A model generated the notes under the pieces. That model was given only the letters and a program-made list of their open reading frames with translations, made no database searches and was not told the DNA's origin. A program made the translations under genes and the position numbers. A DNA stretch of 6,709 bases. It comes from Planctomycetaceae bacterium (GTDB lineage: Bacteria; Planctomycetota; Planctomycetia; Pirellulales; Pirellulaceae). Positions 1 to 5,964 of the stretch are shown one piece after another. The stretch is taken from positions 1 to 6,709 of the forward strand of contig DTSG01000565.1 in the NCBI GenBank assembly GCA_012965455.1, given 5' to 3'. The first letter of the stretch is position 1, and each line of letters starts with the position of its first letter.

Positions 1-90
1 GTAAAACGACCAGACCGAGGGAAGGTGATCCGCCTAATCGCCGCCAAGGCCCCGACGAATGACTTTGTTGGCGCTTTTATATGGGAGCCC
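1..90. other. left-edge stretch with no supportable gene
   Basis: Plus-strand frame 1 is open from the left edge to a TAA at 166-168, and frame 3 is open to a TGA at 60-62. Neither translation resembles a protein I know. The frame 1 reading runs straight through the strong minus-strand terminator hairpin at 91-132, which argues against it being coding. The frame 3 reading could be the last 19 residues of a plus-strand gene convergent with the thioredoxin gene, but this cannot be shown from so short a piece. I see no tRNA, repeat or clear promoter here. Confidence 0.3.
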
Positions 91-132
91 AAAAAGGCAC
101 GGCGAGTCAGATTTACATCTAACCCGCCGTGC
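91..132 (-). terminator. intrinsic terminator of the thioredoxin-family gene
   Basis: Read on the minus strand, 132 to 97 folds into a continuous 16-bp stem closed by a GTAA (GNRA-type) tetraloop and followed by CTTTTT. The outer eight pairs are GCACGGCG with CGCCGTGC. The inner eight include two G-U wobbles. On the plus-strand transcript those two positions become A-C mismatches and no U-tract follows, so the structure is clearly oriented for minus-strand transcription. It begins 55 bases after the stop codon of the gene ending at 188, which it most likely terminates. It would also insulate anything to the left. Confidence 0.85.
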
Positions 133-187
133 ACTACCTACGCCAAACAATGTTCGACGCGTATGTAAGCTCGATCGTGGCTCTTCG

Positions 188-1030
188 TTATTTGAAGTTT
201 GTTTCGAGGATCTTCGGAATCTGTTGACCAAGTCGCGTTTTTGGCGCAACTGCTTGAGCTTCTAACAGTAACTTCTTAGCGCCTTCTTTGTCGCCCGCTT
301 GGAAAAGCTTGTACGATTTCTGGTAAAGCTCTTTTTGCTTCGCTTCATTAATTGCGCCCTGACGCAATTCAGCATACTTGCCTTTCAAACCGGCAGTATC
401 GTCAGCATCTAAGCTAATAATTTCGTCAATTGTATCACCATACAATGCAAGTGCTACAGCTGAATCAATTCCAGAGATCGCTTTCTCGAGCAACTTCGCT
501 CGTTCAACGCCTTTTGCTTCACTTGCTTGAGCAAAGAATTCATCGCGTTGAGCCAAAACTTTGACTTTACCACGAGCATTCGCTACCCACTTGTCAGCTG
601 GGTCGCCACTGTAACCAACTTGCTTGTGGTAAGGTTTGCCTTCAGCGTCTGCCAAAAATACGGTTGGTACGCCGGTGACTTTGTATTGTGCTGACAGCTT
701 TTTGTACTGTTCTTGTTCAGCATCAGTTACCAATGATTTGTCACGGGGATTGTCGAGTACTAGCAAGATAAAATCTTTCGTGATTTCATTCTTGAAAGTA
801 TCCGTGCCCAATACATTTTTGTGTAAAGCCTTGCATGGGGGACACCAATCAGAACCGGTGAATTCCATCAAAATGCTTTTGCCTTCTTTAGCAGCTAGTT
901 CTTTCGCTTCCGCAAAGCTACGAACCCAGCCTTCGTAGTGTTTATCGTCGGCTTGCACATTCGGCAACACGGATACTAACAATGCAACAACTGCAACGAT
1001 CATCCCAATTTGTTTGTTTCGTTTCTTCAT
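188..1030 (-). CDS. secreted thioredoxin-family protein with WCPPC active site and helical C-terminal region
   Basis: Encodes 280 residues from the ATG at 1030. Residues 1-27 form a Sec signal peptide: a basic start MKKRNK, a hydrophobic stretch around 9-22 and a likely cut after VQA. The thioredoxin fold follows (about 35-150), with the redox motif WCPPC at 62-66 and the cis-proline turn GVPT at 120-123. Residues about 160-280 are charged, helical and lysine/glutamate-rich, perhaps with TPR-like repeats. The EFTGSDWCPPCKALH context is common in thioredoxin-fold proteins of planctomycetes and verrucomicrobia. A periplasmic thiol-disulfide role is likely, but the substrate is unknown. CPPC instead of CGPC suggests a shifted redox potential. 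The frame stays open upstream to a GTG at 1108 preceded by AAGGA, but that start would put 26 non-signal-like residues before the signal peptide. ATG 1030, with a weak GGAA nine bases ahead, is preferred. The gene stands alone, with its own terminator downstream. Confidence 0.85.
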   Translation of the reverse strand: MKKRNKQIGMIVAVVALLVSVLPNVQADDKHYEGWVRSFAEAKELAAKEGKSILMEFTGSDWCPPCKALHKNVLGTDTFKNEITKDFILLVLDNPRDKSLVTDAEQEQYKKLSAQYKVTGVPTVFLADAEGKPYHKQVGYSGDPADKWVANARGKVKVLAQRDEFFAQASEAKGVERAKLLEKAISGIDSAVALALYGDTIDEIISLDADDTAGLKGKYAELRQGAINEAKQKELYQKSYKLFQAGDKEGAKKLLLEAQAVAPKTRLGQQIPKILETNFK

Positions 1031-1297
1031 TATTTTAATTCCACATAAACAAGTGTTAAAAATCAGTTCTATATCCATACAACAATTTGCTTTGTCATCG
1101 GTTATCACCCGTCCTTATAACCGCAACAAACAAATATCAGATACTCTTATGTTATACCGCAGACACTGTCCGATGGCGACAGAACAGCAAAAAAAATATT
1201 GCCTATATCATAAAGATTTATCATTTTCATCCGAGATACCGTGTATTTATTGGGTCAAAATAAAACCCCCAACACTAACTACTTGAAACTGTAACAA
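1031..1297 (-). promoter_or_regulatory. AT-rich upstream region of the thioredoxin-family gene
   Basis: This spans most of the 279 bases between the amidohydrolase stop and the thioredoxin start, both on the minus strand. It is visibly richer in A+T than the flanking genes and has no convincing ORF beyond the in-frame extension from GTG 1108. It probably holds the thioredoxin gene's promoter. On the minus strand, TTGTTG and TGATAA lie 16 bases apart around 1104-1131, but neither hexamer is a strong match, so I do not fix a start site. A run of eight A (T on the minus strand) at about 1191-1198 and a short palindrome in the 1160-1172 region are also visible, without clear function. Confidence 0.35.
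1099..1123. repeat. 7-bp perfect inverted repeat upstream of the thioredoxin gene (possible operator)
   Basis: CGGTTAT at 1099-1105 is matched by ATAACCG at 1117-1123, with 11 bases between them. The repeat sits 69 bases or more upstream of the ATG at 1030. It could be a protein-binding dyad or a small hairpin in the leader. It also contains the alternative GTG (1108) and the AAGGA-like sequence before it, so a hairpin here would hide that start. A 7-bp dyad can arise by chance, so this is only a candidate. Confidence 0.3.
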
Positions 1298-1318
1298 CGC
1301 AAATTTCAATTATTTGCG
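1298..1318 (-). terminator. weak hairpin spanning the amidohydrolase stop codon
   Basis: On the minus strand CGCAAAT and ATTTGCG form a 7-bp stem with a 7-base loop, overlapping the last codon and the TAA at 1312-1310. It is followed by TTGTTAC, only a poor U-tract. It might act as a weak terminator or a 3'-end stabiliser for the DUF1501-amidohydrolase transcript. No better terminator is visible in the gap that follows. Confidence 0.3.
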
Positions 1319-2878
1319 GTGTCGAATTCGATGCCCAGGATATTGTTCGGCTATTTCGACATGCGCGCCACTGGCAACAACCGCAACGCCGTTGACTAGC
1401 ACATGCTCAATACCATCGCACGACTGCATCGGCTCGGAAAACGACGCATTGTCAGTAATCGTGGCCTCGTCAAACACGACAATATCAGCAGGACGACCAG
1501 TCGCTAAAACTCCTCGGTCTTCTAACCCAAAGGTTTCAGCGGATAGCGATGTCATTTTCCGAATCGCTTCTTCTAACGTGAATATTTTCGCGTCTCGCAC
1601 CAAAGGGCCAAGCCAGCGCCCGGCGCTACCGTACGCTCGGGGGTGTACCTTGCCGTTGATCTGGTAGATTGCATCAGTCCCGATCATACAGCGAGGATGA
1701 GCAACAAATGGCTCAACCTCCTTGTCGTCCCCCTCGTCCATGACACACAGAACCGCTAATTGTTCATCCAGCAGGTAATCCAACAACGCGTCTGTCATAT
1801 CCTTACCGGATTCATCCACAATCTGCTGCAGCGTCTTGCCCCAATCATCGATGCGTTCCCCGCTAGGAGACCAAGCGACTCTCACATGGTCCAAATCCAA
1901 TCGATAAGCAGCGAACGCTGATTTGAACACTCGCCTAAACTCGGATTCACCAATCACCCCACAAGCTGCTAGCGGACCATACTTCCATGCTTCGTAAGGC
2001 AACAAGTAGTTGAGCATCGTGCTACCAGGCTGATAGGGATAAACATCAAACGTGGTCGGAATCCCTTCGTCGCAAGCATCGTCGATTAATTTGAATATTT
2101 GTTCCGGATCATAGGACGGCTGACACTTAAGGTGTGAAATGTGTACTGGAACTCCGGCTTGTCGACCAATCTCGATCGCTTCCTGAATCCCAGAAATCAG
2201 CGTCTTCTTGTACCGTATGTGCGTAACATACGGCGTCTGGGCCTCCGCCATGGGGCGACATGCATCAATAAGCTCTGCGGTAGAAGCAAAGCATTGCGCG
2301 ATATAGTCCAAACCTGTGGATAACGCCACCGCGCCTGCTGCGAGACACTCGCAGACCAACTTTTGAATCCGTACCATCTGGGAGTCATCGATAGGCGTTT
2401 GGTCAAATCCGTTAACGAGTGTTCTCAGATTGGCATATGGAATCTGGGTGGCAACATTTTGGACACAATTCCCATCAAGCAGCGTCATGTAATCATCGAG
2501 GGATTCCCAACCTGTGTAATCTTGCATACGCAGCCCGTTGAGACTTCGCAAGTAAAAGAACCAGTCTCGCCAAGTGGTTTCATCCACGGGCGCATAGGAA
2601 ATACCGTCAGACATCAAAACTTCCGTGGTGAACCCTTGCATCGTCTTAAAACTTTGCTGTTTGTCACGCCACACCCACCCGTCACTATGATTATGGACAT
2701 CAATAAAACCGGGCGCTACGATCCGCTGCGTCGCGTCGATCACCTGCTGAGCAACTGCGTCCTGCAAATCACCGACTGCGGCAACACGACCATCCAACAC
2801 GCCAACATCCGCGCGCTGCCGAGCAACCCCCGTACCATCGATCACATCGCCACCGCGAATCACTAAATCAAATTCCAC
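1310..2878 (-). CDS. N-acyl-D-amino-acid deacylase family amidohydrolase, atypical metal site
   Basis: Encodes 522 residues. From memory it aligns along its length with D-aminoacylases such as the Alcaligenes DA1 enzyme (about 483 residues), which release the free amino acid from N-acyl-D-amino acids using zinc. The N-terminal beta domain begins with LVIRGGDVIDGTG. Metal-site motifs of the TIM barrel are PGFIDVHNH (H62, H64), VTHIR (H220), HISHLK (H249) and the catalytic aspartate in MIGTDA (D402). YPYQPGSTML (280-289) and VHPRAYG (411-417) match family blocks. The zinc-binding cysteine of the GNCGIS block is replaced: the sequence reads MSDGIS, with D91 in its place. The acidic residues after THMR are also changed, here YKK. 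Substrate may therefore differ. There is no signal peptide, so it is probably cytoplasmic. The start is GTG with a good Shine-Dalgarno sequence. It lies 84 bases downstream of the DUF1501 gene, probably in one operon. Confidence 0.88.
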   Translation of the reverse strand: MEFDLVIRGGDVIDGTGVARQRADVGVLDGRVAAVGDLQDAVAQQVIDATQRIVAPGFIDVHNHSDGWVWRDKQQSFKTMQGFTTEVLMSDGISYAPVDETTWRDWFFYLRSLNGLRMQDYTGWESLDDYMTLLDGNCVQNVATQIPYANLRTLVNGFDQTPIDDSQMVRIQKLVCECLAAGAVALSTGLDYIAQCFASTAELIDACRPMAEAQTPYVTHIRYKKTLISGIQEAIEIGRQAGVPVHISHLKCQPSYDPEQIFKLIDDACDEGIPTTFDVYPYQPGSTMLNYLLPYEAWKYGPLAACGVIGESEFRRVFKSAFAAYRLDLDHVRVAWSPSGERIDDWGKTLQQIVDESGKDMTDALLDYLLDEQLAVLCVMDEGDDKEVEPFVAHPRCMIGTDAIYQINGKVHPRAYGSAGRWLGPLVRDAKIFTLEEAIRKMTSLSAETFGLEDRGVLATGRPADIVVFDEATITDNASFSEPMQSCDGIEHVLVNGVAVVASGAHVEIAEQYPGHRIRHRK

Positions 2879-2886
2879 CGCAATTA

Positions 2887-2893
2887 TCCTTTT
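2887..2893 (-). promoter_or_regulatory. ribosome binding site of the amidohydrolase gene
   Basis: On the minus strand AAAAGGA lies eight bases before the GTG at 2878. It is the best Shine-Dalgarno sequence in the window and fixes the GTG as the start, since no ATG nearby is better placed. The rest of the gap back to the DUF1501 stop (2894-2963) shows no hairpin plus U-tract. Its only symmetry is the 8-bp palindrome CCGATCGG at 2936-2943. Cotranscription of the two genes is therefore likely. Confidence 0.7.
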
Positions 2894-2963
2894 CTACACT
2901 ACCACGTATTAAGCGGATGTTTTTTAGCAATATCCCCGATCGGTCCACCACCAGAGTCGCGCA

Positions 2964-4334
2964 TTACGAATAAAGCGCGTGCATGACCTCGCCATTGTTC
3001 AAACGAATAGGGCGCTGTAATTGGTCCCGCATTTCGCTTTCCAGCGAAATCCCTAAGGTGCGATAGATTGTCGCGCCTATGTCATTGGGATGATAAGGCT
3101 TTGTCTCAGGGTGACCCGCCTGACGATCTGATTTACCAATCACTTGTCCCCCACGCACTCCACCGCCAATAAACAAACCACTGTATCCCCACGCCCAATG
3201 ATCGCGACCTGGGTTCTTATTGATCGTCGGCGTCCGCCCAAATTCACCCACAACCACAACCAAAACATCATCCAACATATTGCGGTCAACTAAATCATCT
3301 ATCAACGCCGACACTCCGCCGTCAATGCCCGGCAACAATTTTGTCTTCTGTCGCGGAAAATTATCCGAGTGTGTATCCCACGACTGCACGATCCCCATAT
3401 TGCATTGCACATAGGGAACTCCGTATTCGACCAAACGCCGAGCCAATAAAATCGTTTGCCCATACTCATTGCGCCCGTACCGATCACGAACACCACTATC
3501 TTCAGCCTCAATATCGAAGGCTTTGGCGATATTGGGTGACGTCAACATGCTGTAGGCTTCCTGCTGCTGACTCGTAAACTGAATTCCTTTGGCAAATTGA
3601 TCCAAACTACGCTGCTGCGCGTTCATCGTCTCCAATATATCAAAACGATTCGACAAGCGACTCGTCGTCATGCCCTCGAGCAACTGGACACCATGCACCT
3701 TAAAGTTCTTGTCATTCGGATTAGAGCTGACCTGCCACGGATCGAACTTTGGCCCGAGGAAACCGGCATGCTGTCCCGGCCACGTCAAAGACCCCTCGAT
3801 CAACGGCCGCGGAACCGTGACTTGGCACGGCATCCCATTGAGTGTCGGATTGAACAACCGCAAACCGCCACCGTAACAGGGACGATCCAATCGTGACAGC
3901 TCTTTATCTTCATTGGCATCACCGCGGAACACTTGTGGCTCACCGGTTAACGTATTATGCGTACCCGAAAGATGTCGATTATCACTGTGGCGTAGCGACC
4001 GTACGACAGCGATCTTATCCGTCCGCGATGCTAGCTTTGGCAAGTGCTCCGAAAACAGCACCCCCGGAATTTTCGTCTGGATTGTCGAGAACTCTCCGCG
4101 CACATTGTCAGGAGCGTCTGGCTTGGGATCAAATGTATCAAGCTGACTGCCACCGCCCGTTTGAAAAACCAAAATGACCGATTTTCCATTACGTTTACTC
4201 TCGGTCGCTTTTAACAACCCAGGCAGCGACATACCGAGAAAGCTGGAACAACCGATCTGCAATAAATCACGACGATCTAATCTAGCCGCATTTCGCATTT
4301 GGTTTTGTTTCGCGATCATAGATGAATTATTCAC
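2964..4334 (-). CDS. DUF1501 family protein, Tat-exported, alkaline-phosphatase-like fold
   Basis: Encodes 456 residues from the GTG at 4334. A twin-arginine signal is visible: LDRRDLLQIG (19-28), then a moderately hydrophobic stretch to about residue 40. Family blocks follow in order: VILVFQTGGGSQLDTFDPKP (53-72), RSLRHSDNRHLSGTH (112-126), SWDTHSDNF (318-326), VVVGEFGRTP (360-369) and GRDHWAWGYSGLFIGGGV (376-393). These are typical of DUF1501, which is related to sulfatases and alkaline phosphatases and is abundant in planctomycetes. Its biochemical role is not established. The gene is complete at usual family length. Planctomycete members are often next to a DUF1549/DUF1553 (cytochrome-like) partner, and none is present here. 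The start is uncertain. GGGAG lies only three bases before GTG 4334. ATG 4319 (residue 6) and ATG 4298 (residue 13) also keep the Tat motif but lack a Shine-Dalgarno sequence. It is the first gene of the presumed operon and divergent from the esterase. Confidence 0.92.
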   Translation of the reverse strand: MNNSSMIAKQNQMRNAARLDRRDLLQIGCSSFLGMSLPGLLKATESKRNGKSVILVFQTGGGSQLDTFDPKPDAPDNVRGEFSTIQTKIPGVLFSEHLPKLASRTDKIAVVRSLRHSDNRHLSGTHNTLTGEPQVFRGDANEDKELSRLDRPCYGGGLRLFNPTLNGMPCQVTVPRPLIEGSLTWPGQHAGFLGPKFDPWQVSSNPNDKNFKVHGVQLLEGMTTSRLSNRFDILETMNAQQRSLDQFAKGIQFTSQQQEAYSMLTSPNIAKAFDIEAEDSGVRDRYGRNEYGQTILLARRLVEYGVPYVQCNMGIVQSWDTHSDNFPRQKTKLLPGIDGGVSALIDDLVDRNMLDDVLVVVVGEFGRTPTINKNPGRDHWAWGYSGLFIGGGVRGGQVIGKSDRQAGHPETKPYHPNDIGATIYRTLGISLESEMRDQLQRPIRLNNGEVMHALYS

Positions 4335-4511
4335 GTGCTCCCGCTACCGTCGACGTCATCACACACGTCAAACCCTTCCTAAACGAACACCAACATCCAA
4401 CAATAAACAATAACATTTATTGGTCCCACAGTGGAATTATACTCTATCAACGATTAAAATCGAAGTTCAACTGCCACTTACTCCCCCCTCAAACATACGG
4501 ATTCGCGCACT
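4335..4511. promoter_or_regulatory. divergent promoter region between DUF1501 and esterase genes
   Basis: These 177 noncoding bases separate two genes transcribed away from each other, so promoters for both should lie here. The central part (about 4395-4460) is A+T-rich. The best candidate for the plus strand is TATACT at 4438-4443, with a poor TTTATT 16 bases upstream, giving a leader of roughly 60 bases. The 9-base palindrome CCACAGTGG (4426-4434) lies in its spacer and could be an operator half-site or chance. For the minus strand TTTGACG occurs near 4369-4375, but no fitting -10 follows. The esterase start at 4512 has no clear Shine-Dalgarno sequence. Confidence 0.5.
4422..4443 (+). promoter_or_regulatory. 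candidate -10 element and spacer palindrome for the esterase gene
   Basis: TATACT (4438-4443) differs from the bacterial -10 consensus at one base. The TTTATT upstream is a weak -35. The CCACAGTGG palindrome occupies the spacer, a common place for a repressor site. The assignment rests on sequence resemblance only. Confidence 0.3.
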
Positions 4512-5930
4512 ATGAATACTCGATTCTCTACATTCACTTGTTGCTTCGCTATATTTTTTCTCACCATTTCGGTACAGGCTGAAACGTCGGTACCCTCGAT
4601 CATCGGTGAGAACATGGTACTGCAACGTAATCAACCAATCGTCATTTGGGGCTGGGACGATGCTCAACAAAAAGTCGACGTCTCTGTTGCTGGGCATTCC
4701 GCCCAAGCAACCACCGATAGTGATGGACAATGGATTGTGTCACTCGACAAACTCGCTGCCGGCGGTCCACATACGATCACTATCAAAGGTAGCAGCGTCA
4801 TATCACTACAGAACGTACTTGTCGGTGAGGTTTGGCTTTGCTCTGGGCAGTCTAACATGGAATGGGTAGTGCAGAATTCTAACAATCCTCAACAGGAAAT
4901 AGCCAATGGTACACATCCTCTCATCCGTCACATTAAATTTCCCCACCGTCCATCAGCAAAGCCCGAAGACAATATCCCCTCGGGCGGTTGGCAAGAATCT
5001 GAACCGAAAACAGTCGGTGCCTTTACAGCGGTTGGTTACTTTTTTGCTCGCCACCTCCAAGCTGAACTTGATATCCCCATCGGTCTGATCGGCTCAAACT
5101 GGGGTGGAACTCGTATTGAACCGTGGACCTCGCCATCCGGATTCAAGTCCGTCCCCGCGTTGAAATCGATCGCTGACAATCTCGAAAATTTCCCGGTAGT
5201 AAATTCCAAAGGGCAAGTCAATCACCAATCGGCACTCGCCCTGTACAACGGCATGATCCATAATTTCCGCCATTTCAATTTCCAAGGTGCTATTTGGTAC
5301 CAAGGCGAGTCCAACCGTGGCGATGGGATGATGTATTACGAGAAGAAGAAGGCGTTAGTCAATGGCTGGCGTGACGTCTTTTCAAATCCCGACATGCCTT
5401 TCCTGTTCGTGCAACTCGCACCTTACACCTATGGCGGTAGCGTCACGGCACTTCCGGAAATTTGGGAAGCACAAACTGCTGTTCTACAAATCAAGAACAC
5501 TGGCATGGCCGTCACCGTCGACATTGGCAATATCAAAGACATCCACCCACGTAACAAACAGGACGTGGGCAAGCGATTAGCATTATGGGCTTTGGCTAAC
5601 ACGTATGGACAAAAAGACCTTGTCTATTCTGGGCCACTGTACAAATCACACAAAACTGATGGTGATAAAATCACCATCAGTTTTAACCACGTCGGCGCGG
5701 GACTAACCGCTCGCGACGGTAAGTCGCTTTCCCACTTCCAAGTTGCAGGAGCTGACAAAGCCTTTGTTGCCGCAACGGCCGTTGTTGCTGGAGACACAGT
5801 CGTTGTATCGGCTCCCAACGTGAAAGCTCCTGTGGCAGTCCGATATGCTTGGCATCAACTTGCAGAGCCTAATCTGTCAAACAAAAACGGTCTGCCCGCT
5901 TCGCCATTTAGAACTGACAAGTGGAAATAG
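4512..5930 (+). CDS. secreted sialate O-acetylesterase-type esterase (SASA/SGNH family)
   Basis: Encodes 472 residues. A signal peptide covers residues 1-23 (hydrophobic CCFAIFFLTISVQA, likely cut before ETS), so the enzyme is exported. A beta-sandwich domain follows (about 27-100, with the family pattern SIIGENMVLQRNQPIVIWGW). The catalytic domain then shows GQSNMEW with the nucleophile S114, GSNWGGT (194-200), AIWYQGESN (260-268) and DIHPRNKQDVGKRLA with D343 and H345. Together these give a complete serine hydrolase set. The C-terminal beta region (about 375-470) matches the family's last domain. Members remove O-acetyl groups from sialic acids, and relatives act on acetylated xylan or other glycans, so the exact substrate is open. 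No sialic acid transport or catabolic genes are in view. The ATG at 4512 is chosen because the signal peptide starts there, although no clear Shine-Dalgarno sequence precedes it. The gene is divergent from the DUF1501 operon and convergent with the membrane protein gene. Confidence 0.93.
   Translation: MNTRFSTFTCCFAIFFLTISVQAETSVPSIIGENMVLQRNQPIVIWGWDDAQQKVDVSVAGHSAQATTDSDGQWIVSLDKLAAGGPHTITIKGSSVISLQNVLVGEVWLCSGQSNMEWVVQNSNNPQQEIANGTHPLIRHIKFPHRPSAKPEDNIPSGGWQESEPKTVGAFTAVGYFFARHLQAELDIPIGLIGSNWGGTRIEPWTSPSGFKSVPALKSIADNLENFPVVNSKGQVNHQSALALYNGMIHNFRHFNFQGAIWYQGESNRGDGMMYYEKKKALVNGWRDVFSNPDMPFLFVQLAPYTYGGSVTALPEIWEAQTAVLQIKNTGMAVTVDIGNIKDIHPRNKQDVGKRLALWALANTYGQKDLVYSGPLYKSHKTDGDKITISFNHVGAGLTARDGKSLSHFQVAGADKAFVAATAVVAGDTVVVSAPNVKAPVAVRYAWHQLAEPNLSNKNGLPASPFRTDKWK
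5652..5684. repeat. perfect 15-bp inverted repeat with AAA loop inside the esterase gene
   Basis: The arms 5652-5666 and 5670-5684 are exact reverse complements around the three bases AAA at 5667-5669. The arms begin with AAAA and end with TTTT around an 11-bp core, the shape of a bidirectional intrinsic terminator, but only 5 of 15 pairs are G-C. It encodes KTDGDKITISF (residues 381-391) at the start of the esterase's C-terminal domain, so it lies within intact coding sequence. Confidence 0.9.
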
Positions 5931-5935
5931 TCACT

Positions 5936-5963
5936 ACTGATGCGATGCCGCTTGTTAATCAGT
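5936..5963. repeat. short dyad in the convergent gap after the esterase
   Basis: ACTGAT (5936-5941) and ATCAGT (5958-5963) could form a 6-bp stem with a 16-base loop in the 34-base gap between two convergent stop codons. The heptamer GTTAATC also occurs twice (5954-5960, 5964-5970), the second copy overlapping the stop codon of the membrane protein gene. Neither looks like a good terminator. No stronger one is visible here, so termination of the two convergent genes is unexplained. Confidence 0.25.
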
Positions 5964-5964
5964 G

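Noticed and set aside
1..10. First ten bases equal the start of the M13 forward primer site
   Set aside because: The match stops after ten bases and the following sequence is not vector polylinker. Most likely chance.
34..265. Two opposite-strand open frames of 68-71 codons at the left end
   Set aside because: Both cross the strong terminator hairpin and overlap the end of the thioredoxin gene. Their arginine- and serine-rich translations match nothing I know.
1160..1198. AT-only palindromic stretch near a run of eight A
   Set aside because: On the minus strand a U-rich run follows, but the stem is short and made only of A-T pairs, and the run is about ten bases further on. Too weak to call a terminator.
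2363..2866. 167-codon open frame on the plus strand opposite the amidohydrolase gene
   Set aside because: It lies entirely antisense to a gene with clear family motifs, has no plausible domain or ribosome site, and its translation looks like a frame shadow.
2936..2943. CCGATCGG palindrome between the DUF1501 and amidohydrolase genes
   Set aside because: An 8-bp palindrome with no loop and no U-tract is expected by chance and does not look like a terminator or operator.
4242..4260. Possible lipoprotein cysteine (IGC) in the DUF1501 signal region
   Set aside because: The residues before C29 (Q-I-G) do not fit a lipobox, and the cysteine lies right after the twin-arginine motif with no hydrophobic stretch before it.
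3893..4413. Several overlapping plus-strand open frames opposite the DUF1501 gene
   Set aside because: All are antisense to a well-supported gene and have low-complexity, charge-skewed translations typical of shadow frames.
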